Part shown: piece by piece, positions 35,601 through 46,800 of the stretch | How the letters are laid out: every line of letters starts with the position of its first letter | Position numbering within the stretch: the stretch's first letter is position 1 | DNA from: Flectonema sp. DT1601 | Lineage: Eukaryota; Euglenozoa; Diplonemea; Diplonemida; Diplonemidae | Length of the DNA stretch: 64,000 nucleotides | NCBI GenBank assembly: GCA_964019425.1 | Contig: OZ025784.1 | Coordinates: 558,001-622,000 of the forward strand | Reading direction: 5' to 3' | Made by a program: the position numbers and the translations under genes | Notes under the pieces: model-generated | The model's input: only the letters and a program-made list of their open reading frames with translations | What the model was told of the DNA's origin: nothing | The model's database searches: none

Positions 35601-37856
35601 TTTATATTCTTGTTCTGCTGCTTGTGTGCATGCCTGCATCGAATCGAGAGCGTCAGAACTCTTTTGAAGAAGATGTTTTAGCTTTGCGATGTCTTCATCT
35701 TTTTCATGACAGGCTGCTTTAAATGATGAAATCGTCTCATCTCTCTCACTTAGTTGTTTGCTGACATCCTCAAGTCTCGTTGAAATCCAACTTAATGATT
35801 CCTTTGTGTTGTGAAGTTCCATGTTTGCCTGAAGGTTATTCTCATTCAGCTTCTCAGTTGAGTCCTTCTTTAACCTTTCAATAAACCCTTCCGCTGTATT
35901 AAGATCACTTCTGTATTGCTGCAATGCGTTCTCTGCCACTGCAGAAATAGCAGTCTGTTGGTTGTACTTTTCAGTTAGATCTGAGAGCTCTGCTTTTGTA
36001 GATTGACATTCTAGAGATAAGTGTTGGAAGTCTTCATTTGCTCGAGCATACATGATTTCTCTCTCTGCAACATGAGTTTTCAGTCGTTGGAGGTCATTTT
36101 GATGAGATTCACACTGAGTGTGAAGAGCAATATTAGTATCAGCAAGCTGTTGATCATCGAGAGAGTTTGCTTGTAATTGAGACATCGATTCCTGTTGTGT
36201 TGCTATGAGAGAGTCTCGGTCTTGGAGTTGTGCTTCCAATCGGCTAATAATTTTAATATTCTCAGATATTTCAGTCCTCATAGAACCGAGTTGGCGATCG
36301 ATAAGCTCATGGGTATTGCGACTGGAGTCTCGAAGGATGCTCTCTAATTTTTCTATTTCGATCTGCGACATGTCTTTCTTTTTCTTAAACTCATCAATGA
36401 CAGAAGACTGATGTGATATTTCAGCTGTCATTCTCTGATGTTCTTCTCTAGATTCCTCAGTGCGATCGTCGAGCATCTTTTGCAGCATCGTAACTTTAGC
36501 ATCGGACTCCACCTTTCCAATATCAAACAGTTTAACCTGTTGAATATGAGTTTCGATTGACCTCTGCATCTCTTCATCCTTTCTTGATAAATGAGATTGT
36601 AAGTGGTCTGTAAAACCTGATAATTGTCCCTTAAGAGTGTCCACTTCCTCTTCTTTTTCTTGCAATTTCTCTGCTGCTTCCAAGGCTTTCTTTTCCCTTT
36701 CATCAATCTTCTCCTGGAGAGAGTTCATAACGAGCATTCCCTTTTCCTTTTGCTCTGAGATGATCCGAAGTTTTTCTTCTCTTTCTTGGGCTTCAGCGAG
36801 GGTTTGTTTGTGTGCTAGTGATTGAGCTTGTAAGGAATCGGCTAGCTCTCGTACAAGTTCTTCTTTTTCAACGAGTTTTGCTTCGAATAAAGATGCTTCT
36901 TGGACTTCAGCTGTTTTCTTATCAACCATTAAGTGTGCTGATGCTAGGGATCTTTGGGTGTTTTTTAAGTGGTCCTGAAGTTCTTGGCATTGGATTTGCA
37001 ATACAGATCCATTATCCTTTAACGATGTGACTGTTTCTTTTAAGACTTGTATTTCATCTGTTTCTGTTGTAGAGGTCTCAGGTTGGTTTTGTAAAATTGT
37101 TTTTATGTTCAGTTCGAGTACCTCTTTTTCGTATTGTGCTCCTCTCAGATTTTTTTCATTTTCACTTTTTTCCGATGCAAGGATTTCATTTTGTTTCTCA
37201 GTCTCTTTTAGTTTTTCCATTGATGTGATTAGTTTACTCTGTGCACTTGTTAGTTCATTTTTATCAACCATCGTCTTCATCTGTTCTGTTAGCATTGAAA
37301 GGACTTCTTCTTTTATAATAAGTTCCTGTTCCAGTTCATGTTGTCTGTCTTCGTAACGTGTTCTCAGCATGTCAACTTGTTCTAGAGCTTGTAATTTTGT
37401 AACTACATCGATGTTCATTGCGTTCCATGTTGGAATGTCAGTGCCTGGTGGTGGTTGTATTCCACGTTGAGGTGATTGACAAGGTGATTCCACAGGTGTG
37501 ATGATAAGAGGATCTGAATAGTCAGTAGTCAGTTGTTGTTTTAACGAATGAACTTGACGACGAAGAGCTGCAGTCTCAATGACTGATGACTCGTATTTAC
37601 GAGCAATTCCTTCGATTCCAGACCTTTCAAAGTGAGGAGATATTTGCTCCTTAACAACAGTTGAGTTCATGCCTTCTGATTCATCAGCGTATGAATATGG
37701 AGGTGGTGGTTTTGGAGGCGTGATGCTTGGCACCCTGTTAGTTGATTCTGATAGTTGTTCATTTATTGTCGGTGATGGTGACATTTCTATCCCGTGTGAG
37801 AATGACGGACTTGGCTCCCGAGAAGGAGAGTGCGATCCCCCACCGTCGCACCACAT
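32649..37856 (-). CDS. Giant coiled-coil protein
   Basis: Four exons (37856-34386, 33921-33724, 33684-33511, 33440-32649), all phase 0, give 1544 residues. A Ser/Pro-rich head (1-110) precedes a nearly unbroken coiled coil from about 120 to 1370, rich in E, L, Q, S and K. A short globular patch follows (EIYKINDEFAGKYCEIEGRF and a segment with QWYVEYSNHL), then a basic Pro/Ser tail ending QGFRFR. No motor domain is visible. The first intron contains a large TTTG microsatellite and the second is only 39 nt. It resembles golgin, centrosomal or flagellar scaffold proteins by composition only. Cytoskeletal or organelle scaffolding is the likely role. Confidence 0.8.
33931..34344. repeat. Uninterrupted (TTTG)n microsatellite inside an intron
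   Basis: About 103 perfect copies of TTTG (CAAA on the transcribed sense) occupy roughly 410 of the 464 nt of the intron 33922-34385. Donor GTATTC and acceptor CCAAACAG lie just outside. Removing the array would leave an intron of normal size for this gene set (about 50 nt). The complete lack of interruptions implies recent expansion or active homogenisation. Confidence 0.97.
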
Positions 37857-38225
37857 TTTTTTTGGTTTTTTTTTTTTTAAATCTTTTTAAAAAAAAAAAA
37901 ACAACATTATTTGATAATGAATACATCTCATTTCTATCATTCTACTCACAAAAAAACGTATTTTTTTTTATATATAAAAAAAAAACAAATAAAACAAAAA
38001 TACAAGTTTATTGACTCTAAATCTAATTGAGCAATCACACAGAAATGTGAAGCGAATGAACTCTTTAATAGAAACTAAGCTGAGATACCAATAGCCTGAA
38101 TTGAAACTTTTATGTTGACAGAAAAAGGTAAAAAAGTAGTCATCGAGAGGCGTTTAATACAAATACTGTAGAGTCGGAGTAGATTACCATTTTAGGAAAC
38201 CTCAGTAGGGTAGTTTGACTTAAAA
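37857..38225. other. Short AT-rich intergenic region
   Basis: Non-coding. Its right side (near 37857-37990) is dominated by A and T runs upstream of the ATG at 37856. No strong stem or acceptor is obvious. Confidence 0.5.
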
Positions 38226-39420
38226 CTATTCGATACGTAAACCCCGCCTCTGTCGATGTTGTTCAACGAGCTCTATGAGATCCTGGTAGGAGTTTGTTCG
38301 TTTGTTTTTACATTTGAAGTAAACAAGACGTCAACAAGTTTAAAATAAACAAACCAAACAAATCGCATACCTTATGACCTGCTCCTGTTCGGTAAACTAA
38401 TTTATTATTCTGAACTTGAAGATGCAGCAGTCTATCTCCATAACGGTATCTAGACCTACCAATCTTAGTAAGGTTAAGGTTTACTTTGTGTTGTTCATAC
38501 CATGCACGTGATAATTCAACTACCATGACGTCTATCAACTGACCAATCATTTCTTGATCAGGAGGTGGTGCGCACGCTCTGCTCATTCTATTTAGTAGTA
38601 ATGCTGCTTCCGTTTCTGATGATGAACTTCTAGCGGGTTGTCGATCTTGTTTTCTTTTAAAGTCACTCAGCTGCTCATCTTTGATACCACATTTAGTCTC
38701 AAGCATTCTAACCTCACTCCTCATGGATTCAATCTTTTCACGAAGGTCTTTTATTTCACAGTCTTGTTCTTTATTTATGGATTCCTGGAGGTATAGCTCC
38801 GTTTGAAGCATTTGTCGCTGCTCCTCAACCTCAGCATTCGGGTTAGCTTGAGCCAAACGCAACTGCTGAAGCAGCTCTTTATTTTCTTCTTGTAATTTTG
38901 TGAAAGATTCCACAACAATCTTTGATTTTTTCGATTCTTTCAGTAGTCTATCGTTTTTTTGTTGTGCGATTTCTTTGGCTTCTCTCTCTTTTCTGATGTT
39001 TTCAGATGCATTTTTTAAGACCAAAAGAAGATCAGTTATTCTGGTCTGTTGCTGATCGACGATAAGAACCAAGTCATCCTCAGCGTTATCACCATCACCA
39101 TCATCATCATCATCGTCATAGTGCTGATTTATAAATGTAGGTAGTGAAGACATCTCTCTCTGAATAGTTTCAGGACTCCCTCCGTCAATGTTCTCAATTT
39201 CATTTGAATCGTACGAACTATCATTCTGTGCTATGCTTGATGCTTGTGACAGCTCATAATAACTTAGCTTTCGGTCTGTTTTTATTTTTGGTGCAAATTT
39301 ATTAACATTTCTATTCACAGCACCTAAGGCTGTTCGCCTCTGAACTCGAGTAGTCTTCGGCCGGAGTGGAGGATGATTAGAAAACTCTTCCGATGAACTG
39401 CTCAGCGAAGTGTCTTCCAT
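38226..39420 (-). CDS. Coiled-coil protein with GAR-like C-terminal domain
   Basis: Two exons (39420-38371, 38282-38226) give 368 residues; the last exon encodes only 18 residues (DLIELVEQHRQRRGLRIE). The head is Ser-rich and basic. An acidic D-rich patch near 103-112 is followed by coiled coil from about 125 to 270. The C-terminal 60 residues contain RYRYGDRLLHLQVQNNKLVY, then RTGAGHKDLIELV. This has the strand-turn-glycine-helix order of GAS2-related (GAR) microtubule-binding domains (YRxGD, VRxGGGW, helix), but the family Trp and zinc-site Cys/His are missing. The GAR relationship is therefore tentative. A cytoskeletal cross-linker is plausible. Confidence 0.72.
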
Positions 39421-39908
39421 CCATCAATTTTTGTGTGAAAACTTATTTTTTTAAAAAAAAATAAAAATAAAATAAGAGGACATAAAAAGTTTATTTAGAT
39501 CAAAGGCGATACGAATGTAAGCATTGTATGCACTGTAGAGAGGGTACTTTGAAGAAACCTACGCATCAATACGCAAATAAACCTATCACATTAAAAAAAA
39601 AAAGAAATTACAAAGGGAGAGAGAGAAAAAGAAAAATAACTCAACATAACAATACAAGAGGCAATACCGCGAGACAAAAGCTTTAACAGAGAGATGATGA
39701 TATTTATACCAGTACTCGAATAGAAGAAATCTCTCTCAAGCGTTGCCAATTAAAAACGTTTTTTTTTTAAGTGCCTTTAAAAAAATAGCAATAATCTGGA
39801 CTATAAAAAATTATAAATAAAATAAATGAAAGACTATAAGGTTCGGGGAGGCTGATCCATTTCTATGTAATAATTGAGGAGTGTAGTGCATTCCCAGTGT
39901 GGGATATT
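39421..39908. other. AT-rich intergenic region
   Basis: No gene is visible. A small TCCCA/TGGGA stem with a 3-nt loop lies at 39892-39904, directly after the stop codon of the gene ending at 39909. Confidence 0.5.
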
Positions 39909-41651
39909 TCATTTAAGCTCATTGTGAACTAATCCGTGATGACCAACAGTTACCAGCAGGTTTGCGGCTTCTGAAGCCTTGTGTAAGCCAGGTCGATTCC
40001 ACTGCTTCTCACCAGAATTATGAAGATAGAAAACATCACCGTAAGCTGACTGAACCAGCCTCCATCCATAAGGAAGTGGAAGGCGAAGGCAATCATAGGT
40101 TGGTTCAGGACCGTATCGTGATATCAACCGTTCAAACAGTTCTGAAGTACGACCAGCAAATAAACAAAGTGTAGGAACAACAGATGGCAGTTTATGAGGA
40201 CACATTAATGTGATATAATTCAAAAGCCGATAACGAACAACAGGATCAAACCCAAGTCTGTTCAGCTCTTTAGTATTCTGGTTGATAGACAAGTCTGATT
40301 GTTGTAACGGAGTTGATAGTTTTGAGTAATAAACTTGAGTAGCATGTCTCTTACTTGATTCAAGCAACACCGGACTATTATCTTTGCTATAAATATCTGT
40401 AGGGTAATGAAAAGACAGATCACCATCAACTCGGTGAACGTCTCTCCAACAATTTCTACAAAGTCGCAGTGAGCAAGAGGGACAGAACCACAGAGCTGGA
40501 GGTGCTCTTCCTTCGCCTTTTAATTGCCTTTCAATGAAGCAATTATCACACGGCCACAGTAGTAGTTTTGGTTTGTGAACAGCCATACGATTATCTCTGT
40601 GAACATGAAACCAACATGGGACACACATCGTACTGTTCGAATCACACTCTAAGCACATCGCTACAGATGGTTTACTTTGGCAATAATTACAAATATTTCG
40701 CGGTGTTGAATTCTTTGCGGAGGTCAGTGAAATCGGATTGTGCCTACGGAAAGCGTTCCTTGAATGAATAACACTACTGCAAGATGAACACAACAATAAA
40801 GAGCAATCATCACATCTCACGTCAGCGATATTCTTACCACAGTCCTGACACCGTCCTCCTGATTCTCGTGAAAGAACAATATCCTTAATAGTAGTTGGGT
40901 ATGGCGATGCTTGCTGATTCTTTGTCGGAAAATTTTCCTCTTCCGATTCAGAAGAATTGTTACTACTTTTAACGGGTTTGTTTTTATTCTTAGAATGTGG
41001 TGGTGACGGCGATTTTTTTATTTTTCGTTTCGGTAATGGCTCGGGTTGCTGAGGTTCAGTTTCAGGTTCAGGTTCGGGATCGGCAACCACCGACGGCTCG
41101 GGTTCAGGTTCGGGATCGGTAACCACTGGCGGCTCGAGTTCAGGTTCGGGATCGGCAACCACTGGCGGCTCGAGTTCAGGTTCGGGATCGGCAACCACTG
41201 GCGGCTCGAGTTCAGGTTCGGGATCGGTAACCACTGGCGGCTCGGGTTCAGGCTCGACAACCGGTGGCTGAGACTCAGGATCAGCAACCACCAACGACTC
41301 CGGCGGCTGAGTAGCTTTCGACGACGAAGCACTCGACTTTTTTTCTATCACTTCACTCCCAGGTGCGGTAATTACGTCGGGTTGAATTACAGCCTCCGCA
41401 GGCTCAGCATACGGAGACACTATCGAGAGTTCCTCGTCCTCTGGGGTTGGTATTTCACTTGGGGGCATTACTAATGGTTTTAAACTACTTTTTGATGAAC
41501 TGCTAGAATTGTTAGCTTTTGGTGTCCCTTCCGTAGGCTCATCTTCAACCTGTAGCTCTTCGTGGTCAGATACTTCTGTGAGCTTCGTCTGATTCTCATT
41601 CTCTGCGTTGGATGATTTCTTACTTAGATTTGAACTGACACTTGAAGTCAT
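39909..41651 (-). CDS. B-box zinc-finger protein with C-terminal WW domain
   Basis: A single exon of 580 residues. The N-terminal 220 residues are acidic and Pro-rich, with four tandem 12-residue units (VVADPEPELEPP type). Three consecutive B-box-like fingers follow between about 255 and 430: one with CQDCGKN and CSSCSSVIHSRNAF, one with CNYCQSK and CVPCWFHVHRDNR, one with CDNCF, CPSC and CRNCWRDVH. A helical block includes LCLFAGRTSELFERLISRYG. A WW domain closes the protein (LPYGWRLV, GDVFYLHN, QWNRP; about 528-556), intact in both tryptophans. WW domains bind proline-rich ligands, which the protein's own N-terminus could mimic. A cytosolic scaffold is likely. The gene at 43806-49737 carries similar fingers. 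Confidence 0.83.
   Translation of the reverse strand: MTSSVSSNLSKKSSNAENENQTKLTEVSDHEELQVEDEPTEGTPKANNSSSSSKSSLKPLVMPPSEIPTPEDEELSIVSPYAEPAEAVIQPDVITAPGSEVIEKKSSASSSKATQPPESLVVADPESQPPVVEPEPEPPVVTDPEPELEPPVVADPEPELEPPVVADPEPELEPPVVTDPEPEPEPSVVADPEPEPETEPQQPEPLPKRKIKKSPSPPHSKNKNKPVKSSNNSSESEEENFPTKNQQASPYPTTIKDIVLSRESGGRCQDCGKNIADVRCDDCSLLLCSSCSSVIHSRNAFRRHNPISLTSAKNSTPRNICNYCQSKPSVAMCLECDSNSTMCVPCWFHVHRDNRMAVHKPKLLLWPCDNCFIERQLKGEGRAPPALWFCPSCSLRLCRNCWRDVHRVDGDLSFHYPTDIYSKDNSPVLLESSKRHATQVYYSKLSTPLQQSDLSINQNTKELNRLGFDPVVRYRLLNYITLMCPHKLPSVVPTLCLFAGRTSELFERLISRYGPEPTYDCLRLPLPYGWRLVQSAYGDVFYLHNSGEKQWNRPGLHKASEAANLLVTVGHHGLVHNELK
41070..41255 (-). repeat. 36-bp tandem repeat in the B-box/WW gene
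   Basis: Four to five near-identical 36-nt units encode a Pro/Glu-rich dodecapeptide (VVADPEPELEPP and VVTDPEPELEPP). High DNA identity among the central copies indicates recent duplication, and copy number is likely to vary between strains. Confidence 0.85.
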
Positions 41652-42676
41652 TATCCACTAACCATATGCTCCTGTTGACCTGTTTTGTGAATAAGTAAAC
41701 AATTAATTAGACTCACTCATCTAAGTCTTTTTTTTTTTTTTTTTTTTACAAATGGTTATAATCTCCTCATGTTAACTATTCAATTTTGTTACGTAAAATA
41801 CAAATGTGTTGTGTCAAATACAATAGGGGTGATAGGGCTTGACAATGTAGAAAACAGTAACAACTTTAGGGTATTAAAACAAAAATTAATATCAAAGTAC
41901 CTGACTGAAAAAGATATTCGTAGTTGCTAATCAAACAAAAGGTACTTCTAAAAAAAAAAAAAAAACACAAAAAAGGAAATATATTTTATCGTATTGACCA
42001 GGAGACGTTGTCGACTCGTACTATCAGGTTGAGCGTCCCATGCCCGCTTTGCTCGTTTCAACACTGTAGTGAAAAATTTCTCTTTTCTTTTTTTTTTTCC
42101 CCTTTCTTTTGAGGGTTTGTCTCGCACACAAAAATCGAATTCCAGTCGGCTTCGCTGAAAGGGAAAAGAAAACGAAAAACGTCGCCGACCGTGACTCCAA
42201 TTTAACTGGTTTCTGTACTATTGAAATCCAGCTGCTTTCCCATCTCTCCTTCCCTTTTCACGTTGCAGGAAGGTTTTTCGGAGCAAGCAGCTCTGGTGGA
42301 CGAGTTCAGGACGAGATAGATAAGGAAGTCCAATACATTGCATACTGTGCATCGCGAAATAAACTTAATTACATATAGTAAGATAATAAAACCTAATAAT
42401 TATAAATTATATTCGCTGGGGGCGGACCAACACTCTTAACTTTCGAACAATACTTGGAGTTGAATGCTTCTGTGTAGACACAGTGGAAGAGTAAACAATG
42501 GCCATCGGGGTAAACCTTATCACAGAATCAAAACGGCATGTACTGTAGGGATAGAGTTTTATTTTCTCTTCTTTACTTTCTTGTTAATATTTGTATATAA
42601 CTAAAGGAGAATTATCGTGCATCGGTGAATTCAAATATGGGGGAAGTGATTATTTTCTTTTGCTTTTTTCTCTTTT
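41652..42676. other. Intergenic region, no supported gene
   Basis: About 1 kb. A candidate acceptor (ACAAAACAG) lies about 38 nt upstream of the ATG at 41651. The segment about 41995-42330 is less AT-rich than the rest and has a plus-strand open frame at 42109-42378, but no domain, partner exon or composition supports it. Confidence 0.45.
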
Positions 42677-43365
42677 TTATGTTTCTTGTATTTTTCGTCC
42701 ATAACGAGATCTAACAAGACTGGTGGTTACACTACTGAGACCTGAAAGGTCAAGAGAAGTGACTTGTGAACAGGAATATAAGAAATCATTTCCAATAGTG
42801 GTTATTACTGAAACCTGAAAAAAGTCAAGAGAAGTGATTTGTGAACAGCAAGACAAGAAATAACCGGTGGTTACACTAGTAAGACTTGAAAGGTCAAGAG
42901 AAGTGACTTGTGAACAGAAACACAAGAAATAATCTCCAACAGTGGTTACACTACTAAGACCTGAAAGGTCAAGAGAAGTGATTTGGAAACAGGAAGACAA
43001 GAAATAATCTCCAATAGTTTTTACACCACTATTGGAGGAGACTTGAAAAGTCAGAGAAGTGATTTGTGAAGAAGACATTAAATCATTTCCAACAGTAGTA
43101 ACTTGTGAGATGGCTGTGATGTCGGAATTTGAATTACGGAAAGAAATCTGTTGGACAGCTGGAAGCAGCAAATCACCATGAATACTGATACAACTATCCT
43201 CTGTGAATGTAGGGATGTCTAGGTATAAGTATTCTTCATCGTGGTTTTTGATCCAATCAAGTATCTTCTCACATTTTGTATCATCAACACACGGGAATCA
43301 GCACCAGCCGTGACTGACACGGCGGCAAACCCCAAATCCGAACACTTCACAAAAACCTGCATTGT
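42677..43365 (-). pseudogene. Decayed leucine-rich-repeat protein gene fragment
   Basis: The minus strand encodes about five LRR units of roughly 24 residues in the style ITSLDLSGLSSVTT plus GDYFLSSCSQ, typical of BspA-like or protist surface LRR proteins. Upstream, the conserved N-terminal lead (KCEKILDWIKNHDEEYLYLD, then SCISIHGDLLLPAVQQISFR) is in frame, but its own upstream part (VFVKCSDLGFAAVSVTAGAD) lies in a different frame near 43290, with a stop between. Several repeats have lost or altered residues, there is no proper start, and the 3' end stops in unrelated sequence. This looks like a host gene remnant rather than a working gene. Confidence 0.75.
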
Positions 43366-43805
43366 TTTTTGAGTAATTTCCTGAAGGACAAGAAGGTGTT
43401 ATTAGATTCTACAGAAAGTAACCTGACGAACTTATTCAACTCTTTTCAGAAGTAATAAACATGTGAATCAGGTCCTTGCTGTACCTATCGAGTAGAAACA
43501 TTTCTAGCGCTGGGAATACCTTATAGTTCAGATTGTCGATTACACATCATTATGCCTGACCACTTGATAAAAGGACATCTATACGAAGTTTATAAAAATG
43601 TTCCCCATCCACATCCATTCCACATCAATGTCAATCACCATGTACCTGAGTAAAGTAAATGAATAATAAAGAGATCGTATTTTATTTAATCTCCCTATTT
43701 ACTCTAACTATAAGCTGTTAGAAAAATCTAAGTAGGTTGTATCAAATTGAATGCGAACATTGAAGTTAGAATTCAGTATCCTCCCCCCACAGGGAAGTGA
43801 GTAAT
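43366..43805. other. Intergenic region
   Basis: No coding sequence is seen. The segment may include more remnants of the LRR pseudogene at its left edge, but I cannot trace them. Confidence 0.45.
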
Positions 43806-46800
43806 TCAGATAGATGACCTCCAAATCATGTCTGCTAATTGAGCTGGTAGTAGATCTGTTGGACTAGTATTCTTTGTAATAGAAAGATCATTATTTGAGT
43901 TAAACAATGCAGGCTGTAAATTAAAATATTTATCTGGTCTCCTTTTAGCCTCCATACATTCTCCACAGTACGCTTCGAGTGCTCCATGTCTGCATAAACT
44001 AAGTTTAGGTTGTTCTTCTCGTTTATATGATTCCCAACCTTTGTTTTTACCAACACCAGCGAGGTCCCACTTGTTCTTAAAGAAAACTCTAACTCGTTGA
44101 CTTCCTGGTTCTACTCTGTAGGTGAACCCTTTGCAGTCGGGGAGGGTTAAGCAAAACTGTTTTGCCTCTTCTACAGTACATCTCTTCGATGGTCCAATGT
44201 CACCTCCTCCAGTAATGTAACCCTCGTAACGAGTTAGTAGAGACCCGTCTTGATTTTGTCTTTGTTCTTTCTTTGCTTGTCTTTCAGTTCGCAATTCCTC
44301 AGCAATCTCTTCACGTTCTAACTGCCTATCAGCAACACGTAGGTTGTACCTCCAGATGGTAGTCTCTAGTGATTCTACTGCAGCTTTGCGCTGTTTTAAT
44401 TGTTTTCAAAGAGTAAACTAGATCCAAAAGAAATAATAAAATAAACCTTAAATAAATACCTGAGGCTCTTGTACTGTGGTGACGGTCTTCATCTTAGCAG
44501 CTGTTGCTTCCACACGATCGAAGAGGATTTGACCAACAGAAACTTCTTCAGGTCGTAAGCTTAGCTTCTCATGATCACGACGATGAGGATGTCGATGTTC
44601 AAGTTTCCAACAAGTTGAACAGAGAGGTAGTTCACATGACTTACACCAATAAACAGCAGGTCGATTATCAGTACCGCTACACACACAACATTTCTGCATC
44701 AACAATTTTGGACTGGGACGCTCCGGAGGTACCGGAACCCCCGCTGCCTCAGCCTCCACAATATCATCTGCAGCTTCTTGTTGCTGGCGAAGGAGACATT
44801 TCTCGCAGATGTTTTGGGAAACTAGACCGTCTCCTCCTAACATTCGAGGCCAATGAAATAAAGCAATTTCCATAGAACATGAGTCACACAGTGCTCCATC
44901 AGCAGACTTAAAAGTGACATCCTCACTGAAGAATGGTTGTTCATAATAAGTTACCGTTTGAGCAAGAGTCGTCGCATAGTCCCAGTCTCCTTGAGGACCT
45001 CCCGGATAGGCGAATGTCCTTGAGTGCTGAGAGCGAATCGGGTTTTTGTGTTCGGCGTGCCAACACTTCTTGCAGAGAAACAGTCTGCAGACATCACAAA
45101 TCCAAAGTGCGGGTGTGCAAAGAGATTCGTCCTTCGAGGATTCGCTGTCGACATAACAAAAGTCGCAATGATGAAATAAAAGAGTCTTCCGATGATCTTG
45201 TTTATCAATAATACCCGCAGTCGGTGTAGTGTTGTCTTTATCATGAACGTGTTCTAAATCCCAGCATTCTTCACAGAGTTTTTCATCACACTGCGGACAT
45301 ACAAAAACTGCTTCTACACACTCATCATCTCCAGCATCACATCCTGTACAGATTCTATCGGCTGCAAACTCACCATCCCTCCATGAGAGTGGTTCTGCTT
45401 TGTTGATGATCATATCAGAAGTGACTTCTTCTTCAACACTTTCAGCCTTCTCGGAGTCCATTGATATTTCAACATTTAGTATTCCCTGTTTAGGTTTGGG
45501 TTTTAGTTTGGTTTGGCTGCTTATTTAGAAAAAAAAAGAAAATACACACCTTAGGTTGAAGAGGGTGAGTAACAGGTATGTGGGTGTGAGTTGCAGTGAC
45601 GGTATCATCCAGTGGTGAGGCATCACTAGGATGGATCAGCGGAAGTGGCCAACGTCTAGGATTATCAGTAGTCTCAAGAAGTATATAATTTGGTATAGTA
45701 AGAGAGACAGCTCCTAGAACAGTATCATCACTATCATGACGAAGGTCTTTAACAATATAATCGTATTCATCCATTTCGTCTTCTTCCTTTCTAGTGAATA
45801 CTGAAAACGTGAGTTGCAAAGGATGCTGTGCCAGTTTAGACCTGACCACTTCAATCTCAAACTTCTCTTCCCAAATAACATGACTCTCCCCAGACACTTC
45901 CTTTATACTTGAACTGCTACTACCGCTACTACTCGACGTTGTTATTACCTGTTCGTCAGAGTCACCATTAATAGGCGCTTCTGTGACGAAACTAACATCT
46001 GAATAGGCGACCTCAGTTCGAACTCTGGGTTCGGATGCTTTTTCTGGAAGATCTGCCCACAGGATTGTTAGATTAATAATCTTCGGTAACTCAGGCATCC
46101 ATGATATAGGATGAACTGTCAGTAAGTCAATAGGAAGAACGAATGTTTCGTCTTCTTTAAACGTAACAGATACAACGTGAGGTGGAGGGATTGATGCTTC
46201 CTCAGGGGCGAGGATGGTACCGCGAAGCTCTGCTGCCAGTGTGTCCATGTTTCTACGAAGATCTGATACCTTTGTTTCAATAGCACACGTAACGTTTCCC
46301 ACAAGTCCGATTGATTCTCTTCCACAATAGCTTCCTAATTGGAGATCATTTCTAACAAGGTAACGATATTCTTTGCGATCATCAAGTGAATCTAAAACAA
46401 AATCCTTCTCAGGAAGTGTCACATATTTCCCTGCCGAAACTCTACTTCTCCTATCAACCTCAGCATCTTTTGAATTAACTAATTGTGAGTATCGATGTCT
46501 TAATCTGTCATCTGCTTTGAAAGTTTCTGTTTGAATGGCGTCTTTCCATTTTCGAAGAGCGGGATGGGAATTTCCAAGTGTGTCTCTTTTTAAGAATTCA
46601 ACGTTGAGTTCATCTCCAGACCTGGAAACCTCTCCTACTAAAAATGATGTCAGCGGAGGAGAAAGAATCGAAGGAGTGGTATCACCTGATGCGTGTCGTT
46701 TTTGAAATGGAGTCAAATCGATTACCTCAGTCAACCCCCTCAGTCGGCATGTTACTTTTAAAACTCCTTCTCGTGCACTGAGAGTAGATGGTTGGGTAGA

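Noticed and set aside
42109-42378. Plus-strand 89-residue open frame in a less AT-rich segment
   Set aside because: No domain, codon pattern or partner exon supports it, and it would be the only plus-strand gene in the window.
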